Counted from the first letter of the stretch, positions 34,785 through 43,712 are shown. The stretch is DNA of 64,000 nucleotides from Bacillota bacterium (GCA_023390655.1 JAEWCL010000017.1:1-64000); one strand, 5' to 3'. Notes: generated by a model not told the origin, from the sequence alone. Program-made: numbers and translations.

Positions 34785-35267
34785 ATGCACATCAAACACG
34801 AAGTCAGTGTCAAAAAAATCGGCAAGGATGCGGAGGAACTCTTTCGCGGCGGTTTTTTCTGCTCGGAAGCACTGATAAGTTCCATCCGTTCCAATTTTGA
34901 GTTGGATATTCCCGAAGAGGTTATCGCAATGGCTTCCGGGTTCCCGGTCGGCATTGGGCGAAGCAAGTGTTTGTGCGGCGCAGTATCCGGCGGCGTCATG
35001 GCGCTGGGGCTGTTCTTTGGCCGGACCGTGCAGGGCGATCCGAAGGTGGAAAAAAATCTTGCCGTCGCGAAGGAGCTGCACGACTATTTTAAAGGAGCAA
35101 CCGGCAAAAATGCGCTATGCTGCCGGATCCTCACCAAGGAATTTGACATGAGCAAAGGCGAGCATAAACAACAGTGTATCCGCTATACGGGTATGGTCGC
35201 AGAGAAGGTGGCGGAGATTATTGTGAGGGAATATGCGCTGACCAATCTTGATGAGATTGTAGCGTAA
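34785..35267 (+). CDS. C_GCAxxG_C_C family redox protein
   Basis: The 160-aa protein carries the family pattern: Cys26 in GGFFCSEAL, Cys62 and Cys64 in SKCLCGAVSGGVMALG, Cys112-Cys113 in NALCCRIL, and Cys131. This is the C_GCAxxG_C_C signature of small, probably redox-active or metal-binding proteins that are often fused or adjacent to oxidoreductases and split-Soret cytochromes. No haem motif is seen. GAGGGAG lies 6 nt before the ATG at 34785. It is followed after 10 nt by a TDT transporter and then yedF, so the three may act together in thiol, sulfur or selenium handling; this is inference from context. Confidence 0.82.
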   Translation: MHIKHEVSVKKIGKDAEELFRGGFFCSEALISSIRSNFELDIPEEVIAMASGFPVGIGRSKCLCGAVSGGVMALGLFFGRTVQGDPKVEKNLAVAKELHDYFKGATGKNALCCRILTKEFDMSKGEHKQQCIRYTGMVAEKVAEIIVREYALTNLDEIVA

Positions 35268-35277
35268 GGAGGCGTGT

Positions 35278-36216
35278 ATGAAAAAACTGCTTCAGACAAT
35301 TCCGCTCCCGCTTTCAGGCGTTATGCTAGGCTTCGCGGCGCTGGGAAATCTGCTGCAAAGCTATGGGGAATGGCTGCGCACCGTCTGCGGTGCAGTGTCC
35401 TTTGTGCTTTTCATTTTGCTGGCATTAAAGTTCCTCGTTTTGCCCGCATCTTTAAAAGAGGATATGAAAAATCCCGTTACGGCGAGCGTGAGCGCCACAT
35501 TCCCCATGGGTATGATGCTGCTGACGGTTTACGCGAAGCCGTTTCTTGGCGCGGTATCATTCTGGCTCTGGTGGCTGGCGATTGCGCTCCATGCGGCGCT
35601 GATCGTGTATTTTACGGTTACGTTTCTATTGAGGCTGCAACTGCAGAAGATATTTGCAAGCTATTACATCGTATACGTCGGCATTGTGGTGGGCAGCGTG
35701 ACAGCGCCCGCATACGCCATGCAACCGTTTGGGGTAACGCTGTTCTATTTCGGCTTTACCTCATTGGTGCTTTTGTTGGGGCTGGTTTTTTATCGCTATA
35801 TCAAGTATAAAGAAATCCCGGAGCCTGCCCGCCCGTTATTCTGCATCTCTGCTGCGCCCACAAGCCTTTGCCTCGCGGGGTATTTACAGTCAGCCGGGGA
35901 AAAATCTCAGGCTTGGCTGATCGTACTCTCTGTGCTGGCGGGCCTGATTTATCTCATTGTGCTCGCGAAACTGCCGCAATTTCTTAAACTAAAATTCTAC
36001 CCGAGCTATGCGGCATTTACTTTCCCGTTTGTTATTACGGGTGTAGCCTTCAAACAGCTGGCGGGTTTTTATAGCAAAGCGGGCACGCCGGTGCCTGTGC
36101 TCAATATTGTTTCCGTTGTGCTGACGGTAATCGCTGCTGCGTTGGCAGTATATGCCCTGATACGGTATGTAGCTGCGGTATACAAAGCGGTTCAACAGAA
36201 AGCCGCTTCGGTATGA
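35278..36216 (+). CDS. TDT family transporter (TehA/SLAC1-like)
   Basis: The 312-aa protein has about ten transmembrane helices and the TDT pattern: SGVMLGFAALGNLL near the start, TFPMGMMLLTVYAKPF, an AAPTSLCLAGY stretch and a C-terminal helix pair. The family includes TehA (tellurite), Mae1 (dicarboxylate), SSU1 (sulfite) and SLAC1 (anion channel). The neighbours are redox and sulfur/selenium proteins, so an oxyanion or sulfite role is attractive but unproven. The start codon has GGAGG 5 nt upstream and lies 10 nt after the previous stop, suggesting cotranscription. Confidence 0.82.
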   Translation: MKKLLQTIPLPLSGVMLGFAALGNLLQSYGEWLRTVCGAVSFVLFILLALKFLVLPASLKEDMKNPVTASVSATFPMGMMLLTVYAKPFLGAVSFWLWWLAIALHAALIVYFTVTFLLRLQLQKIFASYYIVYVGIVVGSVTAPAYAMQPFGVTLFYFGFTSLVLLLGLVFYRYIKYKEIPEPARPLFCISAAPTSLCLAGYLQSAGEKSQAWLIVLSVLAGLIYLIVLAKLPQFLKLKFYPSYAAFTFPFVITGVAFKQLAGFYSKAGTPVPVLNIVSVVLTVIAAALAVYALIRYVAAVYKAVQQKAASV

Positions 36217-36272
36217 ATAGGACAGCAGCGGGTATAAACGAAAACGATTGAACAGAAAGGGAGCGGATTTTT

Positions 36273-36872
36273 ATGGCAAAAGAAATTGACGCGCGCGGGC
36301 TTCTTTGCCCCAAGCCGGTCATTTTAGCAAAAAAAGAGCTGGACGCCGGGGAGGCGGAGCTTACCATTTTGGTGGACAATGCGATTGCGGTCCAAAACCT
36401 TACGCGACTTGCGCACGCAAACCAAAAGGAAATTCAAACGGGCGAAACGGAAGGCGGCTTTACAGTGCGCATCACCGGGGAAGGCAAGGTAGCGCAGAAT
36501 GTGATGCCTGCCGATATCCAATGTGCGCCAAACGCCGGATACACGGTGTTTATCGGAAAAGACCATGTAGGGGAGGGCGATCCGGCCCTTGGATATAGCC
36601 TTGTCAAAATGCTCCTTTATACGCTGAGCGAAAGCGACGATATTCCGGCAAGCGTGCTCTTTATGAACAGCGGCGTAAAGCTTCCCGCAGGCGGGGAGGA
36701 GCAGGTGATTGAAAGCATCCGCACCCTGATCAATAAAGGTGCGGAGATACTGGTATGTGGCGCATGCCTGAACTTCTATAACATCGCAGATCAGCTCTCT
36801 GTTGGCAAAGTCAGCAACATGTATGAGATTCTTTCCCGCATGCAGACGGCAGGCAAAGTGATTACGGTATGA
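36273..36872 (+). CDS. yedF: YedF, sulfurtransferase-like selenium metabolism protein
   Basis: The 199-aa protein fuses a TusA/SirA-like domain (residues 1-75) with DARGLLCPKPV and the sulfur-accepting Cys12, to a DsrE-like domain (about 95-199) with VFIGKDHVGEGDPALG, VLFMNSGVKLPA and LVCGACLNFYN with a Cys pair. This is the YedF architecture, found in organisms that use selenium and frequently near selD or selU, neither of which is visible here. It is 56 nt after the TDT gene. The TusA Cys is intact, so sulfur or selenium relay is chemically possible. Confidence 0.88.
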   Translation: MAKEIDARGLLCPKPVILAKKELDAGEAELTILVDNAIAVQNLTRLAHANQKEIQTGETEGGFTVRITGEGKVAQNVMPADIQCAPNAGYTVFIGKDHVGEGDPALGYSLVKMLLYTLSESDDIPASVLFMNSGVKLPAGGEEQVIESIRTLINKGAEILVCGACLNFYNIADQLSVGKVSNMYEILSRMQTAGKVITV

Positions 36873-36894
36873 CATATAAAAAGTGATAGGCTGC

Positions 36895-36930
36895 AAAAAA
36901 TCCAACCGTTTAAACGGTTGGATTTTTTAT
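36895..36930. terminator. Bidirectional terminator between yedF and metY
   Basis: A long A/T-flanked palindrome with a core of AATCCAACCG paired with CGGTTGGATT (loop TTTAAA). A-runs and T-runs on both sides make it active in both directions. Confidence 0.85.
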
Positions 36931-36948
36931 GGAACGTGACATTGTCTT

Positions 36949-38238
36949 CTAGTTTAGAGCCTGGCCAATATCATAAAGGATATCGTCAATATGCTCCGTG
37001 CCGATGGAAAGGCGTATGGTGTTGGGCTTGATACCGCTGCTCAGAAGCTGCTCGCCGGTTAACTGGGAATGCGTGGTGCTCGCCGGATGGATCACAAGGG
37101 ATTTCACATCCGCAACGTTTGCGAGAAGGGAGAAGATTTCCAGTTTGTCGATAAATGCCTTGGCCTCTTGTGCGCCGCCCTTGATCTCAAATGTAAAGAT
37201 GGAGCCTGCGCCATGGGGATAGTACTTGTTGTAAAGTGCATGTGAAGGGCTGTCCGGCAGCGAAGGATGGTTTACACGCTCTACGCTCGGGTGATTTTTG
37301 AGGAAACCAATCACTTTAAGCGTATTGCTTACATGCCGTTCGATTCGCAGAGAAAGCGTCTCCAAGCCCTGCAGGAACAGGAATGCATTAAAGGGACTCA
37401 GCGCAGCGCCGGTATCGCGCAGGAGCGTTACCCTTGCCTTGGTAATATAGGCCGCGGCGCCTACCGCCTTGGTGTAGATTACGCCATGATAACTCGGGTC
37501 GGGCTCGGTAAGGCCGGGGAATTTGCCGGAGGCTTCCCAATCAAATTTGCCGCTGTCAATGATCACGCCGCCAATGGATGTACCGTGCCCGCCAATAAAC
37601 TTGGTGGCAGAATGTACCACGATATCAGCGCCATGTTCGATGGGCTTGAGCAGATAGGGGGTGGAGAAGGTATTGTCGATGATCAGGGGAATCTTATGCT
37701 TGTGCGCGATTGCGGCAATCCCCTCCAGATCGATCACATCCGAGTTCGGGTTCCCCAAACTTTCTACAAAAATAGCCTTGGTGTTTGGTCGAATGGCCGC
37801 TTCATATCCTGCAAGGTCCAAAGGTTCTACAAAAGTAGTGGTAATGCCGAATTTGGGAAGCGTATGGAGGAACAGGTTATAGGTACCGCCATAGATTGTT
37901 TTTTCCGAAACGATATGGTCGCCCACGGAAGCGATATTCTGGATCGCATAGGTAACGGCGGCGGCGCCGGAGGCTACGGCAAGCGCGCCGATGCCGCCTT
38001 CAAGTGCTGCGATACGTGTTTCAAACACGCTTGAGGTCGGGTTCATGATCCTGGTGTAGATGTTTCCGGCTTCTGCCAGGCCAAAGCGCGCTTCCGCACT
38101 TGCCGCGCTGGGAAACACGTAGGAGGAAGTCTGGTAAATGGGTACCGCGCGCGCATCTGTCGCGCTGTCCGGCTGCTCTTGACCGGCATGCAGCTGCAAG
38201 GTCTCAAACCGCCACTTTCTGGTCTCCTGGTTGCTCAT
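36949..38238 (-). CDS. metY: O-acetylhomoserine aminocarboxypropyltransferase/cysteine synthase
   Basis: The 429-aa PLP enzyme is of the Cys/Met metabolism family. It has GFGLAEAGNIYTRIMNPT-type N-terminal motifs, ASGAAAV, the VESLGNPNSDV segment, IIDNTFSTPY and the PLP lysine Lys213 in VVHSATKFIGGHG. The C-terminus reads IHPASTTHSQL and SIGTEHIDDI. The length (about 430 aa) and the FVES/GLTEPDPSYHG features point to O-acetylhomoserine sulfhydrylase rather than cystathionine gamma-synthase. It fixes sulfide (or methanethiol) into homocysteine or methionine. AGGAGG lies 6 nt before the ATG at 38238. It has its own promoter; I see no SAM riboswitch in its leader. Confidence 0.92.
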   Translation of the reverse strand: MSNQETRKWRFETLQLHAGQEQPDSATDARAVPIYQTSSYVFPSAASAEARFGLAEAGNIYTRIMNPTSSVFETRIAALEGGIGALAVASGAAAVTYAIQNIASVGDHIVSEKTIYGGTYNLFLHTLPKFGITTTFVEPLDLAGYEAAIRPNTKAIFVESLGNPNSDVIDLEGIAAIAHKHKIPLIIDNTFSTPYLLKPIEHGADIVVHSATKFIGGHGTSIGGVIIDSGKFDWEASGKFPGLTEPDPSYHGVIYTKAVGAAAYITKARVTLLRDTGAALSPFNAFLFLQGLETLSLRIERHVSNTLKVIGFLKNHPSVERVNHPSLPDSPSHALYNKYYPHGAGSIFTFEIKGGAQEAKAFIDKLEIFSLLANVADVKSLVIHPASTTHSQLTGEQLLSSGIKPNTIRLSIGTEHIDDILYDIGQALN

Positions 38239-38289
38239 ACGCACCCTCCTTTAAAAACTATAATCATATATGAATAATATGTTATAGCA

Positions 38290-38318
38290 ACGATAGCGCC
38301 TTCTCAGTCAATTGTCAA
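38290..38318 (-). promoter_or_regulatory. Promoter of metY
   Basis: On the minus strand TTGACA (38313-38318), a 17-bp spacer and TATCGT (38290-38295). Confidence 0.65.
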
Positions 38319-38363
38319 TAGGAAGCGAGACTTTTCTATTTATATTTTTACCAATTAGAACAA

Positions 38364-38391
38364 TTGACTATTTGGCAGGAAGGGTTATAGT
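38364..38391 (+). promoter_or_regulatory. Promoter of the MacAB-like operon
   Basis: TTGACT (38364-38369), a 16-bp spacer and TATAGT (38386-38391), both 5/6. The transcript leader to 38533 is about 135 nt, AT-rich, with no obvious fold. Together with the metY promoter it accounts for the gap 38239-38532. Confidence 0.7.
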
Positions 38392-38532
38392 TAACGAAGC
38401 GGCGCTTGATAGAAAAAGAACAAGAATGTTCATATTCTGTTCAAGATTACTCATTATAATCAATGCATTGCCGCGGTGTGTGGCTGTCATATAGATAAGA
38501 TTTTAATAAACGATAAAGTTTTGAGGAGAAGT

Positions 38533-40131
38533 ATGGAACAGTCTAAAAATCAGGATCAAAGCACAGCAACAGAAGCGCGCAAGAGAGAGAAGAAAAAGCC
38601 CCATGGTGCAAAGAAAGATAAGAAACGTATCAGGCGTTGGATCATCCTGGGCGTGATTGTTTTGATCATTGCGGCGCTTTTTTATACCTGTTCGAGGGTG
38701 GGGAAGGAAGCGGCAAATCTCTTGGCAAAATCGGATACGCTTGTGCTTTCCTATCAGGATTTTGAAAACTCGATCGGCGCCACAGGTACCGTGGAAAGCG
38801 CAACGACGGAATATGTCTATTCCACACAAAACTATCCCGTGCGTACAGTGCATGCGGAGGTTGGCGATGTTGTGAAAGAAGGCGACCTTCTTGCGGAACT
38901 CGACAGCAGCGCGCTCGAAGACCAGATAGAGGCAAAGGAAGTGGCCACGGGCATTTCCGCCAAAACTGCCGCGCAGCAGGTTAAGACCGCAAAGGATTCC
39001 TACAACGCCACCAAGGAAGCGCTGGATGCGGGGCTGAACGCCTCCATTATCAGCGCGGAAAACGCGGTACAGAATGCCTATGACAACTGGCAGAAGGCGA
39101 TCCGTACGTATAACAATTTCAAAGGTTCCGATTTAGACTATGCGCTTGAGCAGGCGCAAAGGGCCGTTGATGCGGCACGCCAGCAGGTGACGGCTTCTCC
39201 ATCCGATTTGGACGCGCAGGCCGCGCTGACAAAAGCGCAGAACAATTTGGCTAATATTGAGTCGCAGTACGATTCTTATGACAATACGCTCACGGAATAC
39301 AGATATGCGGTAGAAAGCGCTCACAAAGCGTATATTGCCGCCCAACAGCAGCTGGAGTCTTCACGGTTCAGCGCGCAAACCCAGTTGCAATCCGGCAAAA
39401 ACGCGCTGAGCTCCGCACAGATCAACGCCGATATGGACAGCGCGACGCTGGCTTTGGCGCAGATGCAGGAAGACCTGGAGGAAACCAGGATCAAAGCGCC
39501 ATCTTCCGGCACCGTGACAGGGGTTTACGCCACAGTCGGCGCTTCGGGCGCCGGGCTGTTGTTTGTAATTGAGGATACGGACAGCCTGATGGTGAAGACA
39601 TCCGTAAAAGGATATGATGTAGGCGATGTGCAGGTCAACATGCCTGTTGCCATCAAATCCGATGCCACAGGAGATGAAGTGTTTGACGGACGCATTACGT
39701 CCATTGCGCCCACCTCCATGAAGGACGCGCGCGGCGAAACGGTAACGACGGGCGATGTGCTCTTTGCAACAAAGGTTGAGGTGCTCTCAAAGGATACCGG
39801 CCTTCGCATCGGTATGAGCGTGCGGCTCAATTATATCCTGGCGCAGCAGCCGGGCGTCATCATGGTTCCCTACGATGCGATTTTTGAAAACGAAAACGGG
39901 GAAAAATGCATCTTGGTTACGGAGCAGGCAGAAAGCGGTAAGTATAAGCTGCATGAAGTCAAGGTCACCCAGGGGCAGGAGAACGATATTGACGTCATTA
40001 TCAGCGGCGAAGGCATTGCGCCTGGCGTTATGGTGATCACTTCCCCGGACAAATATCTGAGCAAACTGGATCAGGAGCTCAACCTGATTGATTTAAGCGC
40101 CGTGCCGGGCCTGAGCGTATCGGCGGGTTAA
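38533..40131 (+). CDS. HlyD/MacA-type membrane fusion protein
   Basis: The 532-aa protein has a basic cytoplasmic N-terminus, one transmembrane helix (about residues 36-53), then a split biotinyl-lipoyl domain, a long coiled coil (about 150-320, rich in Ala, Gln and Lys) and the C-terminal beta-barrel. The lipoyl half-motif VHAEVGDVVKEGDLLAELDS and the matching IKAPSSGTVTGVYA are clear. It works as the extracytoplasmic adaptor of a MacAB-like exporter, here in a Gram-positive cell, where it may guide substrate to the wall. The ATG at 38533 has GAGGAG 4-5 nt upstream. The ATPase follows 10 nt downstream. Confidence 0.9.
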   Translation: MEQSKNQDQSTATEARKREKKKPHGAKKDKKRIRRWIILGVIVLIIAALFYTCSRVGKEAANLLAKSDTLVLSYQDFENSIGATGTVESATTEYVYSTQNYPVRTVHAEVGDVVKEGDLLAELDSSALEDQIEAKEVATGISAKTAAQQVKTAKDSYNATKEALDAGLNASIISAENAVQNAYDNWQKAIRTYNNFKGSDLDYALEQAQRAVDAARQQVTASPSDLDAQAALTKAQNNLANIESQYDSYDNTLTEYRYAVESAHKAYIAAQQQLESSRFSAQTQLQSGKNALSSAQINADMDSATLALAQMQEDLEETRIKAPSSGTVTGVYATVGASGAGLLFVIEDTDSLMVKTSVKGYDVGDVQVNMPVAIKSDATGDEVFDGRITSIAPTSMKDARGETVTTGDVLFATKVEVLSKDTGLRIGMSVRLNYILAQQPGVIMVPYDAIFENENGEKCILVTEQAESGKYKLHEVKVTQGQENDIDVIISGEGIAPGVMVITSPDKYLSKLDQELNLIDLSAVPGLSVSAG

Positions 40132-40141
40132 CGGAGGAAGC

Positions 40142-40846
40142 ATGCAAACAACGATTATCCGCATGCAGGATATCATCAAGCGGTTCTATATCGACCAGCC
40201 GAACGAGCTTGAGATTCTGCACGGCATTGATCTGACGGTGGAACGTGGGGAGTTTTTGTCCATTGTCGGCGCTTCGGGCTCCGGAAAATCCACGCTGATG
40301 AATTTGATCGGCGCGTTGGACCGGGCAACAGAGGGCAGCTACGAGCTTGACGGCACCATCATTGAAGAGGCGAAGGACAATGAGCTTTCGGCCATCCGGA
40401 ACAAAAAGGTGGGCTTTGTATTTCAGAACTTTAACCTGATCCCGCGCACCAACGCGCTCAAGAACGTGGAGCTGCCCATGCTGTATGCAGGCATCCCGGC
40501 GCGCGAGCGCAATGAGCGCGCAAAAGAACTGCTTGCGATGGTGGAAATGGACGACCGTATGAACCATCAGCCCAACGAACTCTCCGGCGGTCAGAAGCAG
40601 CGCGTGGCAATTGCGCGCGCGATGGCGAACGATCCCGCGATTTTGCTTGCTGACGAACCGACGGGCGCTTTGGACTCCAAGACCGGGCGGCTTGTGATGG
40701 ATCTTTTTCATACGCTCAACCGCGAGCATGGAAAAACCATCGTACTGATTACCCACAATCCTTCTCTAGCTAAGGAAACGGGCAGGGTGCTGACGATGCA
40801 GGATGGCCTATTGTATCGCGAGGGCGCAGGGGAGGTGGCGGAATGA
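40142..40846 (+). CDS. MacB-type ABC transporter ATP-binding protein
   Basis: The 234-aa ATPase has Walker A GASGSGKST, the Q-loop FVFQNFNLIPRT, signature LSGGQKQRVAIARAM, Walker B ILLADEPTGALD and the H-loop ITHN. The residues around LIGALDRATEG match the MacB/LolD type. It couples to the downstream permease, whose ATG overlaps its stop (ATGA). With the adaptor it forms a three-gene export operon. Such systems in Firmicutes export antimicrobial peptides or lipids; the substrate is not visible here. Confidence 0.92.
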   Translation: MQTTIIRMQDIIKRFYIDQPNELEILHGIDLTVERGEFLSIVGASGSGKSTLMNLIGALDRATEGSYELDGTIIEEAKDNELSAIRNKKVGFVFQNFNLIPRTNALKNVELPMLYAGIPARERNERAKELLAMVEMDDRMNHQPNELSGGQKQRVAIARAMANDPAILLADEPTGALDSKTGRLVMDLFHTLNREHGKTIVLITHNPSLAKETGRVLTMQDGLLYREGAGEVAE

Positions 40847-42120
40847 ACCTTGGTGAAAATATCCGCCTTGCGCTTGAAGGCCTCAGGGCGAACAAAATGC
40901 GGGCGCTGTTGACCATGCTTGGCATTATCATAGGCATCGCTTCGGTAATTGCGATTTTGACGGTGGGCAACAGCCTGAGCGGTACCATCACAAGCTCCAT
41001 GGGGTCGCTTGGCGCTACCAATATCTATGTGTTTCTGCAGAATAAAGAAGACGCTTCCAGTCAATTCGGCGGTATGCTTGCGGCACAGCCCGCAATGCCC
41101 GACGATAGCAGCCGCATGACAGATGAGATGGTGGAAAACCTGCTTGAGCGCTATCCGCAGGAGATTGCGGGCGTGAGCATGACGGAATCCGCGGGCCGCG
41201 GGCGTGCAGAGGACGGCAGGCTGTATGCCAATGTAAGCGTGAACGGCGTCAACTCCTTCTATACGGAGGGAAACAACCTGGAATTGCTGGCGGGCCGTAC
41301 TATTAATGAGCGGGATATTGACGGCGTCAGGTATTCGGCGGTGGTTTCGGATAAGCTGGTGAATAATATGTTCAAGGGCGATATGCAATCGGCGCTTGGA
41401 CAGGAACTTAAAGTTACGATTGGTGGGGAGGTATATACGTTTCGCATCATCGGCGTGTACAAATATGTCCAAAATGGGATGTCGTTTTCCACCGCAAATG
41501 AGAAGGATATTTCAACCGACCTGCTGATGCCCATATCCACCGCAAAGCGCATGAACAATTCTGCGGATGGATACGACTATCTCATCGTCACCACGCGCAA
41601 TACGCAGGATACGGCGGCGTTTGTTTCCCAGCTGGAAAATTTCTTTAACCGGTATTATGAGCGCAACGAAAAGTTCGGGGCTTCCGCCATGAGTATGGAG
41701 AGCATCCTCACACAGGTGGATACCGTAATGGGAACCGTCAGCATTGCGCTTTCCATCATTGCGGGAATTTCCCTGCTGGTTGGTGGGATAGGCGTCATGA
41801 ACATCATGCTGGTTTCCGTTACGGAGCGCACGCGGGAAATCGGCACCAGAAAGGCGCTTGGCGCCACAAACGCGAACATCCGCATCCAGTTTGTGGTGGA
41901 AAGCACCATTGTATGCATGATCGGCGGCGCGATCGGCGTGGTGCTTGGCGGTGCGCTTGGGTATTTGGGAAGCTCGCTGATCGGCACGGCTGTCGGGCCG
42001 GATGTATCTTCCATCCTGATCGCAGTTGGGTTCTCTATGGCAATCGGCGTATTCTTTGGATACTATCCGGCCAACAAAGCAGCCCGGCTTGATCCGATTG
42101 AGGCGCTGCGTTACGAATAA
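40843..42120 (+). CDS. MacB-type ABC transporter permease (FtsX fold)
   Basis: The 425-aa protein has the four-helix MacB layout. The N-terminus LRANKMRALLTMLGIIIGIASVI includes the first helix and a conserved coupling segment. A large extracytoplasmic domain spans residues 50-280. Three C-terminal helices include GIGVMNIMLVSVTERTREIGTRKALGA, a classic MacB motif, and end in YYPANKAARLDPIEALRYE. The PIEALRYE tail is the standard MacB C-terminus. It is coupled to its ATPase by a 4-nt overlap and ended by a strong terminator. Confidence 0.93.
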   Translation: MNLGENIRLALEGLRANKMRALLTMLGIIIGIASVIAILTVGNSLSGTITSSMGSLGATNIYVFLQNKEDASSQFGGMLAAQPAMPDDSSRMTDEMVENLLERYPQEIAGVSMTESAGRGRAEDGRLYANVSVNGVNSFYTEGNNLELLAGRTINERDIDGVRYSAVVSDKLVNNMFKGDMQSALGQELKVTIGGEVYTFRIIGVYKYVQNGMSFSTANEKDISTDLLMPISTAKRMNNSADGYDYLIVTTRNTQDTAAFVSQLENFFNRYYERNEKFGASAMSMESILTQVDTVMGTVSIALSIIAGISLLVGGIGVMNIMLVSVTERTREIGTRKALGATNANIRIQFVVESTIVCMIGGAIGVVLGGALGYLGSSLIGTAVGPDVSSILIAVGFSMAIGVFFGYYPANKAARLDPIEALRYE

Positions 42121-42144
42121 TCTTGCAAATTTTCAATCTGTTTT

Positions 42145-42171
42145 GCCCGGCGTTTTCGCCGGGCTTTTTTT
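42145..42171 (+). terminator. Terminator of the MacAB-like operon
   Basis: GCCCGGCG pairs with CGCCGGGC around TTTT, followed by a run of T. Confidence 0.9.
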
Positions 42172-42259
42172 ATAGAAAAGCACCGCCGGAACAGGTTTTT
42201 ATTTGTCTACAATCATATAGGGAAATAGAAAATAATTTGATTTCTGCTCTGAAAAGGGG

Positions 42260-42288
42260 TTGACAGCAGGCTCTTTCATGCATATACT
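42260..42288 (+). promoter_or_regulatory. Consensus promoter of the Liv-type importer operon
   Basis: TTGACA (42260-42265), a 17-bp spacer and TATACT (42283-42288). The transcript would have a leader of about 165 nt before livJ. The gap 42172-42259 shows nothing else. Confidence 0.85.
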
Positions 42289-42340
42289 GCGAAACATAGT
42301 ATTTCGATATGAATATAATAAATATGGAGGACGGACAAAA

Positions 42341-42370
42341 ATGAAGCTGCGGATATGCCCGTACTGTTGA
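42341..42370 (+). CDS. Possible nine-residue leader peptide (MKLRICPYC) before the importer operon
   Basis: A short frame begins at ATG 42341 with GGAGG about 10 nt upstream. It encodes MKLRICPYC and stops at TGA (42368-42370), 90 nt before livJ. Two of nine codons are Cys (TGC, TGT). Short cysteine-containing leaders can sense cysteinyl-tRNA or cysteine by ribosome stalling. I do not see a clear terminator or antiterminator after it, so the mechanism, if any, is unresolved. It lies inside an AT-rich transcribed leader. It is too short to be called confidently as a gene. Confidence 0.4.
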   Translation: MKLRICPYC

Positions 42371-42460
42371 CGCTTGGAACAAGGAATTTGCAATCAGAAA
42401 TCAAGGTCACTCGCTAAAAGTTTGTATATTTATAAAATTTGGAAAGGAATTTGATCCCCT

Positions 42461-43660
42461 ATGAAAAAGCGAATTTCCCTGCTTCTTGCACTGTTGATGA
42501 TTCTCGGCATATTTGCAGGCTGCGCCAATACTACCGTAGCGCCGGAAGCTGCTCCCGCTCAGACACAGGCATCCGAAACGGCAGCGCCTGCACAGGACAC
42601 ACCTGCTGCGGACGCAACGCCCATTAAAATTGCGGTCGCCCTGCCCTTTACCGGCGATAACGCGGAATACGGCAACAGCTTTTATACCGCAGCAGAGATC
42701 AAGGTGGAAGAGTGGAATGCAAAGGGCGGCGTATTGGGCAGGCCCATCGAACTCGTAAAATATGACGATAAGAATTCAGCGGAGGAGGCGACCTCCATTG
42801 CGCAGAAAATCGTCAGCGATAAGGACATTATCGGCGTGCTCGGCCACTTCGCTTCCGGCGTAAGTATGGCGGCGGCCCCCACCTATGAAGAAAACCAGAT
42901 CATTGAAATTTCCAACTGCGCATCACACCCTGATTACTCCGGTATGGGAGATTATATCTTCCGCAACAACACCGTGATCAGCGAGGAATTCAAGGTCATC
43001 GTCGATATCTTAGCCAACGATCTCAAGGTCAAGAATGTCGGCGTGGTTGCCATCAAGACGGACTGGGGCACCACGGCAGGCGGCATTGCGGATGAACTCA
43101 TCAAGGCAAATCCCGCGCTGACACTCGTTGCACATGAGGACGTCATGGAAACCTCCGATGATTACAGCCCTGCAATCGCCAAGCTGGAGCAGGCAGGCGC
43201 GGAAGCCGTCGTTCTTGTTGGCATGTACGGCCTCTACGGCCCCATCGCCAAGCAGTATAAGGCTGTCAATTCGGAAATTAAACTGGTGGGCGTATCCAAT
43301 GCGTACACCCAGCAGATCATTGAGCTTGGCGGGGACGCGGTAGAAGGCTTGTTGGCTCCCGTAAGCTTCTACGCTGCTTCCGAGAACCCGGTTGTGCAAA
43401 GCTTTGTTACAGAGTACGCTAAGCGCTTTGGTTCCGAGCCTTCCTCCCTTGCGGCGCAGGCCTATGACTCGATCGGCATCCTGCTCACGGCAATTGAAAC
43501 TGCCGGTACGCTGGATCGTCCCACAGTGCGTGATGCTGTGAACAACATCGATTATCCCGGCATCACCGGAGAGACCACCTTTGACGAAATTGGAGACGCT
43601 GCTAAGAGCTACACCAAGGTCGTTATCAAAGATGGAAAGTTTGTTCCTTACGTTGGGTAA
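42461..43660 (+). CDS. livJ: Type I periplasmic-binding protein, branched-chain amino acid type substrate-binding lipoprotein
   Basis: The 399-aa precursor has a lipoprotein signal with lipobox FAGC (Cys21), an Ala/Gln/Pro-rich linker (about residues 22-50), then a LivJ-type two-lobe binding domain. Family motifs include KIAVALPFTGDNAEYGNSF, GGVLGRPIELVKYDDK, VLGHFASGVSMAAAPTYEENQI, a cluster around NNTVISEEF, and AQAYDSIGILLTAI. These proteins capture amino acids or other carboxylated ligands. Specificity cannot be read here. The downstream genes suggest a sulfur-containing substrate. Confidence 0.92.
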   Translation: MKKRISLLLALLMILGIFAGCANTTVAPEAAPAQTQASETAAPAQDTPAADATPIKIAVALPFTGDNAEYGNSFYTAAEIKVEEWNAKGGVLGRPIELVKYDDKNSAEEATSIAQKIVSDKDIIGVLGHFASGVSMAAAPTYEENQIIEISNCASHPDYSGMGDYIFRNNTVISEEFKVIVDILANDLKVKNVGVVAIKTDWGTTAGGIADELIKANPALTLVAHEDVMETSDDYSPAIAKLEQAGAEAVVLVGMYGLYGPIAKQYKAVNSEIKLVGVSNAYTQQIIELGGDAVEGLLAPVSFYAASENPVVQSFVTEYAKRFGSEPSSLAAQAYDSIGILLTAIETAGTLDRPTVRDAVNNIDYPGITGETTFDEIGDAAKSYTKVVIKDGKFVPYVG

Positions 43661-43684
43661 TGGCAGCCGTAAAACGGATATGCG

Positions 43685-43712
43685 GGCGCGTTCCGGTGGT
43701 CCGGAACGCGCC
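43685..43712 (+). terminator. Hairpin between livJ and livH
   Basis: A perfect 12-bp stem (43685-43696 with 43701-43712) and 4-nt loop without a T-run. It probably protects the livJ message 3' end or attenuates readthrough, giving more binding protein than permease. Confidence 0.6.

Noticed and set aside
38239..38532. SAM riboswitch before metY
   Set aside because: The expected S-box core elements are not present; the stretch is AT-rich with two divergent promoters.
42170..42393. Minus-strand open frames in the importer leader
   Set aside because: They are short, lack ribosome binding sites and lie antisense to the promoter and leader.
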